64,000 bases of DNA, from NCBI RefSeq assembly GCF_003751785.1, contig NZ_RKIE01000001.1, forward strand, positions 597,564-661,563. Reading direction: 5' to 3'. Below are positions 50,000 through 58,267 of the stretch, piece after piece. The position numbers were made by a program, and so were the translations under genes. The notes beneath the pieces are model-generated. The model saw nothing but the letters and a program-made list of their open reading frames with translations. It was not told the DNA's origin and ran no database searches. The DNA is from Frigoribacterium sp. PhB160 (GTDB taxonomy: Bacteria; Actinomycetota; Actinomycetes; Actinomycetales; Microbacteriaceae). Positions within the stretch are counted from its first letter, which is position 1. Each line of letters begins with the position of its first letter.

Positions 50000-50805
50000 T
50001 CGGCCTCAGCACGTACGCGTACTTCTGGCGCGGCAGCGAGCTCGTGCCTGAGCCCTTGACGCTCGACGACATGCTCCGCGACACCGCGGCGCAGGGCCTC
50101 GGCCTGTTCCAGATCTGCGACCACGCCCCGCTCGTCGACTACACCGACGAGCAGCTCGCGGCCCTGCGCGGCCTCGCCGACGAGCTCGGGCTGACGCTCG
50201 AGCTCGGCACCCGCGGCACCCGACCGGCCGTGCTGCGGACCTGGCTGCGCCTCGCGGTCGCTCTCCGCGCCTCCCTCGTGCGCACCATGTGGACGGAGGG
50301 CGACGACCGGCCCGACGCGGTCGAGACCGACCGGCGGCTGCGCGAGGTGCTGCCGGAGTACGAGGAGGCGGGGGTCACCCTCGCCCTCGAGACCTACGAG
50401 CAGGTCGGCTCGACCGAGCTCGTGGCCGTCGTGCGGCACCTCCGCAGCCCTCGGCTCGGCATCGTGCTCGACCCCGCGAACACCGTCGCCGCGCTCGAGC
50501 ACCCCGCCGACGTCACCGCACGCTGCCTGCCCTTCGTCGTGAACTGGCACGTGAAGGACTTCGCGTTCTCCCGGAAGGACGGCTGGGTCGGCTTCGCGTT
50601 GACCAGCACCCCGCTCGGCGAGGGGCTCCTCGACTACGACGGCGTCAAGGCCGCCCTCGAGGCCCGCGACGGAGGCGCGACGACCGTCAACCAGGTCGTC
50701 GAGCACTGGCTGCCCTGGCAGGGCGACCCCGAGACCACCACCCGGCTCGAGGCCGGGTGGACCACCACGACCATCGACCACCTCAGGAGGAAGAACAATG
50801 ACTGA
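49996..50805 (+). CDS. oiaC: Sugar-isomerase-fold enzyme, candidate 3-oxo-isoapionate decarboxylase
   Basis: A 269-residue xylose-isomerase-like TIM barrel: GLSTYAYFWRGSELV, LFQICDHAPLVD, ALETYEQVGS (metal Glu), LGIVLDPANTVA (metal Asp), and VNWHVKDFAF (His and Asp). Genes of this kind beside ApnO-like and LerK-like genes decarboxylate 3-oxo-isoapionate to L-erythrulose (OiaC). A generic sugar-phosphate epimerase is the alternative. GTG at 49996 overlaps the TIM gene stop (GTGA); it overlaps the following gene by 8 bases. Confidence 0.72.
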   Translation: MIGLSTYAYFWRGSELVPEPLTLDDMLRDTAAQGLGLFQICDHAPLVDYTDEQLAALRGLADELGLTLELGTRGTRPAVLRTWLRLAVALRASLVRTMWTEGDDRPDAVETDRRLREVLPEYEEAGVTLALETYEQVGSTELVAVVRHLRSPRLGIVLDPANTVAALEHPADVTARCLPFVVNWHVKDFAFSRKDGWVGFALTSTPLGEGLLDYDGVKAALEARDGGATTVNQVVEHWLPWQGDPETTTRLEAGWTTTTIDHLRRKNND

Positions 50806-51712
50806 CACCCTCGACACCACCACCGCTGCCGTCACCTACGCCGACGGACAGGGCTCGTCCGACGTCACCGTCGCCGTCATCGGCGCCGGCGGCAAGATGG
50901 GCCAGCGCGTCTCGAACAACCTCGCCAAGAGCGCCTACACCGCCCTCTACAGCGAGGCCTCGCCGGCCGGCGTCGCCCACATCGAGTCGCTCGGCCGCAC
51001 GGTCACCCCGACGGAGGTCGCCGTCGCCGACGCCGACGTCGTGATCCTCGCCGTGCCCGACGTCGTGCTCGGCGCCGTGTCCGAGAGCGTCGTCCCGGCG
51101 ATGAAGTCGGGCGCGATCATCCTGACGCTCGACCCGGCCGCGGCGTACGCCGGGCTGCTCGCGTCGCGCGACGACATCCACTACGCGGTCGCGCACCCGT
51201 GCCACCCGAGCGTGTTCCTCGAGCGCACCACGAAGGAGGAGTGGGCCGACACCTTCGGCGGCGTCGCCGCCCCGCAGGAGGTCATCGCGGCGCTCGAGGG
51301 CGTCGACGCCGACTCGCCCGTGCGCGAGCTCGCGACCCAGGTCATCTCGACGATCTACGCGCCCGTCATCGCCGTGCACTACGTCACCGTGAAGCAGCTC
51401 GCCGTCCTCGAGCCGACGCTCGTCGAGACCATCGCGTGCATGGTCGGAGCGTTCCTCAAGGAGGCGCTCGACGAGACCGTCGACGGCGTCGGCGTGCCCT
51501 ACGAGGCCGCCCGCGCGATGCTCTACGGCCACACCTGGATCGCGCTGACGAACGGGCTCCGCGGCTCCAACCCGTTCAGCGACGCCTGCCACATCGCCAT
51601 GGACTACGGCCGCGAGTCGATCGTCAAGGACGACTGGAAGAAGATCTTCGACGACAGCGAGCTCGACGGCGTCATCGCGCGCATGCTCAAGATCGACGCC
51701 GTCAAGCGCTGA
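50798..51712 (+). CDS. apnO: Rossmann-fold oxidoreductase, candidate D-apionate oxidoisomerase
   Basis: A 304-residue NAD(P)-dependent protein with VAVIGAGGKMGQRVSNNL at the N-terminus and a C-terminal all-helical domain of the phosphogluconate-dehydrogenase C-terminal type (IYAPVIAVHYVTVKQLAVLEPTLVET, then KEALDETV). This combination is that of ApnO, which oxidises and rearranges D-apionate to 3-oxo-isoapionate. Last gene of the operon; AGGAGGAAGAACA before the ATG is the best RBS of the cluster. The assignment rests on domain type plus neighbours, not on residue-level proof. Confidence 0.75.
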   Translation: MTDTLDTTTAAVTYADGQGSSDVTVAVIGAGGKMGQRVSNNLAKSAYTALYSEASPAGVAHIESLGRTVTPTEVAVADADVVILAVPDVVLGAVSESVVPAMKSGAIILTLDPAAAYAGLLASRDDIHYAVAHPCHPSVFLERTTKEEWADTFGGVAAPQEVIAALEGVDADSPVRELATQVISTIYAPVIAVHYVTVKQLAVLEPTLVETIACMVGAFLKEALDETVDGVGVPYEAARAMLYGHTWIALTNGLRGSNPFSDACHIAMDYGRESIVKDDWKKIFDDSELDGVIARMLKIDAVKR

Positions 51713-51845
51713 GCGGGAGCGCCGGTTCGTCGAGCGCGAGCGCGAACGCATGAGCAGGGGCGGTGGCCACGTCGGGGACGGGGCCACCGCCCTCGTCGTG
51801 CTCGGGGCGACGCTCGCCGACCCGGTCGTCCGGCTCCCCGCCGTC

Positions 51846-51925
51846 GCGAACTCAGGACCTGCCGTCGGCTACCGCCCCGGCCGGGCGGCCGACGTGCGTC
51901 GCCGGGTCGACGATTCCTGAACCGT
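51846..51925. repeat. TCAGGA/TCCTGA palindromic element (copy C)
   Basis: Arms TCAGGA (51852-51857) and TCCTGA (51915-51920), 69 bases edge to edge, with inner CCGCCC/GGGCGG pairing. It lies between the convergent apnO and acyltransferase genes; the 283-base gap holds no gene. Confidence 0.7.
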
Positions 51926-51995
51926 CGACGCGACGCGACGCCGGGCGACGCCTGGGGATGGCCTCGCGGACGCGTCTCGCGCCTGCGGTCGGGCC

Positions 51996-53147
51996 TCAAG
52001 CCCGGCTGAGCTCGCTCTCGCGAGCCGACTCGCCCGTCGAGACCGGAGTCTCGCCCTTCGGGGACTCGAGCTTGTCCTTGAGGCGCAGAGCGGGCCGCTC
52101 GACGAAGCGGTGCGACAGCCAGGCCGTGACGACGGCCGCCGCGATGACGGCGACCTTGCCGAGGGCGCCGGGGACGATCGGCTCGAGCAGGGCGATGAAG
52201 ACGACGTGCCAGAGGTAGAGCGGGTACGACAGGGCACGGCCGAACCAGGCCACCGGTGAGAGGGAGAGCATGCGGGCCGGCCACGAGGGCCGCGAGACGA
52301 GTCCGCCGATGAGCAGCGCCGAGGCGACGGCGACGCCGGGCAGCATCATCGTGAAGGTCGTCACCTGCTGCTGCCAGCCGGAGCCGATGACCGCCAGCGA
52401 CCCGACGACGCCGGCCAGGCCGATCCACGTGGCCGCCGAGCCCGCGCGGCCGCGCAGCAGCGCCTTGCCGCGCTCGGAGTCGAGCACGACCGCGAGCAGG
52501 CAGCCGAGCAGCAAAGGGGCCACGTTGAGGACTGGGCTGAAGTAGATGTCGGGGGTCGCGCCTCCGGACGGGGCGTCGAAGAGGAAGCCCGACGCGACGA
52601 CGGAGCCGACGACGAGGGCGGCCAGCACCGAGACGATCACGCGGCGACCGGCGGCGAGCGCGAGCAGCAGCACGAGGAGCGGGGGCCAGACGAGGTAGAA
52701 CTGCTCCTCCATGGAGAGGCTCCACATGGGGGAGAAGACGCCCTGCGACTCGCCGAAGAACGAGCGGGCGATGTTGCCCGTGTAGCTGAGGGCCACGCCG
52801 GCGGCGCCGAGTGCGCTCATCGTCGAGCCCTGGTAATCGCCGATGAGCCACCACAGGGCCATCCCGACCACGACCACGGCGAGGAGCGTCGGGTAGAGGC
52901 GCAGCAGTCGGCGCACCCAGAAGCGGCCGAGGCGGATGCGGCCCGACTTGCGGTGCTCACTGATCAGGAGACCCGTGATGAGGTAACCCGAGAGGACGAA
53001 GAAGACGTTCACTCCCACGAATCCGCTGCCGAAGCCCGGCACGTGGAGGTGGTACAGGACGACGAAGGCGATGGCCACGGTGCGCAGTCCGTCGAGCGGC
53101 AGCACGCGGTCACGGCGTGCGGAGGGCGTCGGCGGGGCGCTGGGCAT
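51996..53147 (-). CDS. Acyltransferase 3 family membrane protein
   Basis: A 383-residue integral membrane acyltransferase (OafA/YrhL type) with about ten helices: LPLDGLRTVAIAFVVLYHLHVPGFG (catalytic His in helix 1), GVNVFFVLSGYLITGLL, and RRLLRLYPTLLAVVVVG. It transfers acetyl or other short acyl groups to a carbohydrate of the cell surface or a secreted product. Starts at 53147 with no RBS; CACACT lies 6 bases upstream (53154-53159), suggesting a leaderless mRNA. Confidence 0.92.
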   Translation of the reverse strand: MPSAPPTPSARRDRVLPLDGLRTVAIAFVVLYHLHVPGFGSGFVGVNVFFVLSGYLITGLLISEHRKSGRIRLGRFWVRRLLRLYPTLLAVVVVGMALWWLIGDYQGSTMSALGAAGVALSYTGNIARSFFGESQGVFSPMWSLSMEEQFYLVWPPLLVLLLALAAGRRVIVSVLAALVVGSVVASGFLFDAPSGGATPDIYFSPVLNVAPLLLGCLLAVVLDSERGKALLRGRAGSAATWIGLAGVVGSLAVIGSGWQQQVTTFTMMLPGVAVASALLIGGLVSRPSWPARMLSLSPVAWFGRALSYPLYLWHVVFIALLEPIVPGALGKVAVIAAAVVTAWLSHRFVERPALRLKDKLESPKGETPVSTGESARESELSRA

Positions 53148-53280
53148 CGGTCCAGTGTGCCTCGGAATCCTCGGAATCGCCCGGGTGGGGCACCCGGCGG
53201 TGCGGGGATCGGCCCGGCTGCCGCTGCGCGCGTCGCGTCGAGGCGGTGCGTCTCGGTCGCCGCGCGTCGGGTCGCCGCGC

Positions 53281-53345
53281 GTCGGGTCGGTTCGGGTCGG
53301 GTCGAGTCGGGTCGGGTCGGGTCGCGTCGGGTCGAGTCGAGTCGT
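53281..53345. repeat. Pentanucleotide repeat (GTCGN)13
   Basis: Thirteen consecutive five-base units, mostly GTCGG, with one TTCGG, three GTCGA, one GTCGC and one GTCGT. It lies in the 255-base gap between the divergently placed acyltransferase start and the MFS stop; no gene is seen in that gap. Confidence 0.9.
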
Positions 53346-53402
53346 CAGGAGCCGTCGGCCGGGCCGCCGCCGTGACGGGTCACGACGGGGCCTGGCCGAC
53401 GC

Positions 53403-54986
53403 TCATGCCTGAGTCGTCGACGCGGGGGCAGCCGCCGGGTCGTCGCGCCCGGCGTCGCCGGGCTGCCCGTCGGGCGCGTGGCCGCCCTGCCCGTCGCGCC
53501 CGGCGGACGCCGGCGGGCGCCCGTGCGACACCCGCCGCGGCAGCGCGAACACCAGCAGGAACGCCGCCACGGCGAACGCCGCGCTCACGCCCATGGCCGC
53601 GGCCGACGCGTCGGTGAAGCCCGTCGCGCGCCCCGCGGCCGTCGCGAGTTCGCGCCCGGTCGGCAACGAGCCGAACAGCACGCTGCCGATGATCGCGATG
53701 CCGACGGCCGAGCCGATCCGCTGGATGGCCGAGATGACCGCGCTGGCCGAGCCGGCGTCCTGCGGGTCGACCGTGGCCACGATGAACTGGACGTTCGGCG
53801 CGATGAAGAAGCCGTTGCCGAGCCCGGCGACGAGCAGCGGGACGAGGAGGATCCAGTTCGTCAAGTCCGCGGCGTCGACCGTGAGCAGCAGCACCCACAT
53901 CGATCCGAGTCCGACCGCGACGAGGGCCGTGCCGAGCACGAGCACGTTGCGGCCGAGCCGCTGCGCCAGCTTGTTGCTCTGCGACGACGAGATGATGCTG
54001 CCCACGGCGAAGGGGATCGCGACGGCGCCCGAGGCGAGCGCGCTGTGGCCGAGGCCCGACTGCCAGAGCAGCGAGATCGTGAAGAAGATGCTGGTGAAGG
54101 CGGCGAAGTAGACCAGGGCCAGCACGACCCCGCCGGTGAACGACGGGTGCGAGAACAGCTTCGGCGGGACCAGGGGAGTCCGCCCGCGTTTGGTGTACGC
54201 GACCTCCCAGGCGCCGAACGCCGCGAGCAGCACGAGGCCCGCTGCGATGGTGACGTAGGTCCAGGCGGGCCAGCCCTCGTCCTGTCCCTGGATCAGCGGC
54301 ACGAGCAGCGCCACGAACGCGGCCGACACGAGCACGAGGCCGAACCAGTCGAGACCCTTGTCGGGTCGGGGCACCGACTCGTCGCGCTTCGGGAGCAGGA
54401 CCGCTGCCGCGATCAGCGTGATGACGCCGAACGGCAGGTTGACGAAGAAGACGAGGCGCCAGCCGTTCTCGTCGCCGAACGCCTGGATGATGAGCCCGCC
54501 GATGATCGGCCCGAGCGCCGACGAGACCCCGATCACGGCGCCCATGATCGCGAACGCCTTGCCGCGGGCACGCCCCGGGAAGAGCAGCTGGATGAACGCG
54601 GTCACCGCCGGGACGAAGATGCCGCCCGCCAGGCCCTGCACCACGCGGAAGATGACGAGCTGCACGTCGCTCGTCGCCACGCCGCAGGCGAGGCTCGCCA
54701 GCGTGAAGAGCAGCACGCCCGTGAAGTAGACCCACTTGTGGCCGATGCGGTCTCCGATGCGCCCGGCCGGGATGAGCGTCAGGCCGAACGCGAGCGCGTA
54801 GCCCGAGATGATCCACGAGAGCGTCGACTCGGAGGCGTCGAGCGACGTGCGGATCGTCGGCAGCGCCACGTTGACGATCGTGGTGTCGAGCAGGGCGATG
54901 AACATGCCGAGCAGCAGCGCCACGAGGGCGAGCCACGCGTGGCGGGGGATGGCGGCCGGGGCGGGAGCCCGGGTGGCGTCGGTCAT
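53403..54986 (-). CDS. MFS drug efflux pump, DHA2 (EmrB/QacA) type
   Basis: A 527-residue, 14-helix exporter: LLGMFIALLDTTIVNVALPTI (motif D1), ISGYALAFGLTLIPAGRIGDRIGHK (motif A), and VVQGLAGGIFVPAVTAF (motif C-like). It exports lipophilic compounds with proton antiport. A C-terminal Pro/Gly/Asp-rich tail of about 40 residues is extra. It lies 121 bases downstream of the PadR gene, in the same direction, so PadR probably controls it. Confidence 0.93.
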   Translation of the reverse strand: MTDATRAPAPAAIPRHAWLALVALLLGMFIALLDTTIVNVALPTIRTSLDASESTLSWIISGYALAFGLTLIPAGRIGDRIGHKWVYFTGVLLFTLASLACGVATSDVQLVIFRVVQGLAGGIFVPAVTAFIQLLFPGRARGKAFAIMGAVIGVSSALGPIIGGLIIQAFGDENGWRLVFFVNLPFGVITLIAAAVLLPKRDESVPRPDKGLDWFGLVLVSAAFVALLVPLIQGQDEGWPAWTYVTIAAGLVLLAAFGAWEVAYTKRGRTPLVPPKLFSHPSFTGGVVLALVYFAAFTSIFFTISLLWQSGLGHSALASGAVAIPFAVGSIISSSQSNKLAQRLGRNVLVLGTALVAVGLGSMWVLLLTVDAADLTNWILLVPLLVAGLGNGFFIAPNVQFIVATVDPQDAGSASAVISAIQRIGSAVGIAIIGSVLFGSLPTGRELATAAGRATGFTDASAAAMGVSAAFAVAAFLLVFALPRRVSHGRPPASAGRDGQGGHAPDGQPGDAGRDDPAAAPASTTQA

Positions 54987-55107
54987 GGGTGGGCCTTTCG
55001 GAGCCGGGTGGGGCAGGGAGGGGGAGGTGCGGCCCGGGGCCGCGCAGGGAGTTCAGGACGACGTGTGCACTCGGCCCGACGACGGCGGAGCGACGAGGAG
55101 GCGCGCC

Positions 55108-55707
55108 TCAGCCGCCTGAGGAGCTGACGGTGGCCGCGTGCTTGGCCCCCGCCTCCTCGTCGGCGACGATCGACGGCAGCGCGTCGATCAGCGTGTCGTG
55201 CCAGGTGATCTCGGCACGGATGCGGTGCTCGCGGTGGGCGAGGGCGTGCTTCTCGGCGACCGAGAGCCAGGGGGCGGCGCTCGCCGAGTGGGCGACCGCC
55301 TCGGCGAGCAGCCTCTCGAGCGCGGCCCGGCGTGCGTGGACGGCCGTGGGGAGGTCGCCGATGCGGTCGGGATCGACGCGGGTGAGCGCCAGGTCGAAGG
55401 GGTCGGGACGCAGGACGAGCTCGTCGAGCGCGTGCCGTCGGCTCGCGTCGAGCGCAGCCCGGCCGGCCGGGGTGATGGCCCAGACCTGGCGTTCGGGGAA
55501 GTTGCCCTCCCGCTCGGTGCGGACCGACTCGAGGAGGCCGTCGGAGGCGAGTCGCTTCAGGGCTCCGTAGATGCCGCCGACCGAGATGTCCGTCCAGTAG
55601 TGGACGCGTTCGCGCTCGGCCTGCAGCCGCAGCTGGTGACCGTGCATCTCACCGTGACGCGCGAACGAGTCGAGGATGAAGAGGCGGATGGACGACACGG
55701 AGAGCAC
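55108..55707 (-). CDS. PadR-family transcriptional regulator
   Basis: A 199-residue PadR: N-terminal winged helix (FILDSFARHGEMHGHQL, VGGIYGALKRLASDGLLES, REGNFPERQVWAITPAGRAAL) and a C-terminal helical dimerisation region. GTG at 55707; a second in-frame GTG at 55698 is possible. The palindrome at 55712-55745 immediately upstream is a good autoregulatory site. It probably represses itself and the downstream pump until a pump substrate binds. Confidence 0.92.
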   Translation of the reverse strand: MLSVSSIRLFILDSFARHGEMHGHQLRLQAERERVHYWTDISVGGIYGALKRLASDGLLESVRTEREGNFPERQVWAITPAGRAALDASRRHALDELVLRPDPFDLALTRVDPDRIGDLPTAVHARRAALERLLAEAVAHSASAAPWLSVAEKHALAHREHRIRAEITWHDTLIDALPSIVADEEAGAKHAATVSSSGG

Positions 55708-55711
55708 TCTC

Positions 55712-55745
55712 GCACGAGTAGTCGCTCACGGTCAACTATTCGTGC
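55712..55745. promoter_or_regulatory. Candidate PadR operator
   Basis: GCACGAGTAGT (55712-55722) and ACTATTCGTGC (55735-55745) are inverted repeats with one mismatch and a 12-base spacer, directly upstream of the padR start. Confidence 0.65.
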
Positions 55746-55824
55746 AGAGCGTGCAATGTCGAGAGCGGCATCGGGCGTGGCGAGGTCACGCGGCAGGGTC
55801 GCGGGGCGGGGCCGGGTCTCGTCG

Positions 55825-56460
55825 TCAGGAACGCGCGGCTGCGAGCGTCGCCACGCCGCGCATCACGTCGCTGAGCGACGGTCCGTCCTGATTCCTCAGC
55901 AGGGCGGCCGCCCGGTCGGGTTCGAGACCGGCGAAGCACTCGGCGATGGTGACGCCGTGCGACGGGCGCGACGTCACGGTGATCTCGGCGCCCGCCACGA
56001 CCGGTCCGGCACGGACGACCTTGAGGTACGCCCCGGGGCGGCCCTCGTCCTGGAAGCGCCGCACCCAGCGCGGTTCGCGCATGCGGCGGGCGAACGTGGC
56101 GCAGGGGGTGCGCGGCATCGTGACCTCGAGGACGAGCTCGTCGCCGACCGTCCAGCGCTCGCCGATGAGGGCACCGCTGACGTCGAGGCCCGACGTGCGC
56201 AGGTTCTCGCCGAACAGGCCCGGCGAGATCTCGCGGTCGAGGAGGTCGGCGAAGTGCGTGGCGTCCTCGTCGGCGTAGACGTACACGGCCTTGTCGGGCC
56301 CGCCGTGGTGCTTGCGATTGGCCTGGATGTCCCCGAACACCCCGGTCTTCTTGACCAGCAGCTCGCCGTCGACGGGACGCTTGTCGATCGCGGTGACGCC
56401 GACGCCGCCCGTCTCGGGGAGGAGGCCGTCGACCCGGCAGACCGCGGTGATGTGGGGCAT
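55825..56460 (-). CDS. MOSC-domain protein (YiiM-like)
   Basis: A 211-residue MOSC protein: HHGGPDKAVYVYADED near residue 50, LFGENLRTSGLDVSGALIGERW, and the cysteine motif TPCATFARRM (Cys that would carry sulfur or bind the molybdenum cofactor). YiiM relatives reduce N-hydroxylated compounds. ATG at 56460. It converges with nothing; the 110-base gap to the kinase gene holds no further feature. Confidence 0.92.
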   Translation of the reverse strand: MPHITAVCRVDGLLPETGGVGVTAIDKRPVDGELLVKKTGVFGDIQANRKHHGGPDKAVYVYADEDATHFADLLDREISPGLFGENLRTSGLDVSGALIGERWTVGDELVLEVTMPRTPCATFARRMREPRWVRRFQDEGRPGAYLKVVRAGPVVAGAEITVTSRPSHGVTIAECFAGLEPDRAAALLRNQDGPSLSDVMRGVATLAAARS

Positions 56461-56570
56461 GGGGACATGTTGCCCGAGGGTGGTGCGGTCGACAAGCCCG
56501 TCGCGGCCGTGAGCGGCCGTCGGCGTCGGTGGCGATCGACCCCGGCCGGCGGCGTCGTCGACGACGGCCG

Positions 56571-57599
56571 TCAGCGGCGCACGGGGTCACGCTCCTCGAG
56601 GAGGGCCAGCTCGGCACGCCGGGGCAGGCCCTCCCAGTCGCCGGCGGCGAGGCACGCGAAGGCGCCCGCGGCGACGGCCGTCGTCATGCGCCGTTCGGGG
56701 TCGCGCCCGAGAGCCGTCTCGGCGAGCCACCCGGCGACGAACGCGTCGCCGGCGCCGACCGTGTCGTGGGCCACCAGCGGTATCCCAGCGCGCCGCAGCA
56801 CGGCACCGTCCACCACGGCGACGGCTCCCGCGGCCCCCCGCTTGACCACGGCCTGGCTCGGCCCGAGCGCGGCGAGCCGGCGAGCCAGCTCGACGGCCGC
56901 GGCCTCCTCGTCGCCCGCCTCGTCGGCCGGGCCGACGAGCATGACGGCCTCGTCCTCCCCGGCGAACACGACGTCGCACCGTGCGACGAGGTCGCGGCAC
57001 GCCCGCGAGGCCTCCGCCGCCGACCAGAGCGCCGACCGGTAGTTCACGTCGAACGAGACGACCACGCCGGCACCGCGGGCCCGGTCGACGACGGAGCGGA
57101 CGGTGTCCGCCGCGCTCTCTGACAACGCAGGAGTGATCCCCGTCACGTGCAGGACGGTCGCGGCCTCGACCAGGCCCGCGTCGACGTCGTCGGCACGGAG
57201 GCGTGACCCGGCGCTTCCCGTGCGGTAGTAGCTGACGCTCTGCGACGTCGACGTCCGTCGCTCCTTGAGCATGAGGCCGGTGGGGGCCCCGCCGTCGACG
57301 ACGACTCGCACGTCGACCCCCTCTGCGCGGATCTCGCGCTCCACGAGCCTGCCGACCGCGTCGTCGCCGACCCGCCCGCACCAGACGGCCCGGACGCCGA
57401 GACGGCTGACGCCGATCGCGACGTTCGACTCCGACCCGCCCATGCCGAGCTGCAGGGTGGAGGCATGGGCGAGCGGCCCGGGCGTGACGGACGACAACAG
57501 GCCCATGCTCTCGCCGAGCGTCACGACCACCGGAGCCGGTCGAGCCCCGTCGTGGCCCGGTCCGCCGAGAGGGCCGGAGGCGCGGATCGCGTCGGTCAC
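56571..57599 (-). CDS. kdgK: PfkB-family kinase, probable 2-keto-3-deoxygluconate kinase
   Basis: A 342-residue PfkB sugar kinase: GMGGSESNVAIGVSRLG, YYRTGSAGSRL (KdgK-like substrate region), VSFDVNYRSALW and the ATP/catalytic HDTVGAGDAFVAGWLAE. KDG kinase is the best guess because the gene overlaps KDPG aldolase by 4 bases (GTGA at 57596-57599): KDG to KDPG to pyruvate plus glyceraldehyde 3-phosphate. GTG start at 57599 is preceded by the aldolase end. Confidence 0.85.
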   Translation of the reverse strand: MTDAIRASGPLGGPGHDGARPAPVVVTLGESMGLLSSVTPGPLAHASTLQLGMGGSESNVAIGVSRLGVRAVWCGRVGDDAVGRLVEREIRAEGVDVRVVVDGGAPTGLMLKERRTSTSQSVSYYRTGSAGSRLRADDVDAGLVEAATVLHVTGITPALSESAADTVRSVVDRARGAGVVVSFDVNYRSALWSAAEASRACRDLVARCDVVFAGEDEAVMLVGPADEAGDEEAAAVELARRLAALGPSQAVVKRGAAGAVAVVDGAVLRRAGIPLVAHDTVGAGDAFVAGWLAETALGRDPERRMTTAVAAGAFACLAAGDWEGLPRRAELALLEERDPVRR

Positions 57600-58267
57600 C
57601 GCGCCTCCCTCGCTCGGTCGACGATGCCGCGCACCCGCCGGGCGCGCTCCTCCAGCTCGGCCAGCGACCCGCCGGCGAAGCAGTCGCGGAGCAAGGGTCC
57701 GCCGAGACTCACGGCCAGGCAGCCGGCGTCGATCCACGCCGCGACGTCGTCGACGCCGATGCCGCCCGAGGGCACGACCTCGAGGTCGGGGAACGGTCCG
57801 CGCAGCTGTGCGAGGTAGCCGGGTCCGACGACCGAGGCGGGGAAGAGCTTGACCGCCGTGGCGCCCCCCGCCCAGCCCGACGCGAGCTCCGTCGGGGTCA
57901 GTCCGCCCGGGTAGAAGGGGACGTCGTGCTCCTGCGCCGCGTCGAGGAGCTCGGTCGTGGTGACGGGGGTGACGACGTAGGCCGCCCCGGCGCCGACGAC
58001 CTCGTGGAGCTGGCCGGCCGTCGTGACGGTGCCGACGCCGATCTCGGCCGCGTCGCCGACCTGCGCGAGGAGCCGGGGCAGTGCCTCGACGACGCCGCGC
58101 GTGCTCAGGGTGAGCTCGATGCTGCGGACGCCCCCGGCGACGAGGGCGTCGATCACCGGTGCGTACTCGTCGGCGTGCTCGGCCCGGAGGACGGCGACGA
58201 CGCCCGTGTCGCGGAGCATCGCGGACGGTGGCACCCGGTACCGGGTCGAGAGGTGGTCGGTGCTCAT
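57596..58267 (-). CDS. eda: KDPG/KHG aldolase
   Basis: A 223-residue class I aldolase: Schiff-base Lys in TAVKLFPASVVG, SIELTLSTRG (Glu), GVGTVTTAGQLHEVVGAGAAYVVTPV, FYPGGLTPTE and VVPSGGIGVDDV. It splits 2-keto-3-deoxy-6-phosphogluconate. ATG at 58267 begins within the stop of the divergently read but co-directional DUF559-like gene (ATGA overlap), GAAGGGCC upstream. With kdgK it forms the end of uronate or Entner-Doudoroff-type breakdown. Confidence 0.92.
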   Translation of the reverse strand: MSTDHLSTRYRVPPSAMLRDTGVVAVLRAEHADEYAPVIDALVAGGVRSIELTLSTRGVVEALPRLLAQVGDAAEIGVGTVTTAGQLHEVVGAGAAYVVTPVTTTELLDAAQEHDVPFYPGGLTPTELASGWAGGATAVKLFPASVVGPGYLAQLRGPFPDLEVVPSGGIGVDDVAAWIDAGCLAVSLGGPLLRDCFAGGSLAELEERARRVRGIVDRAREAR

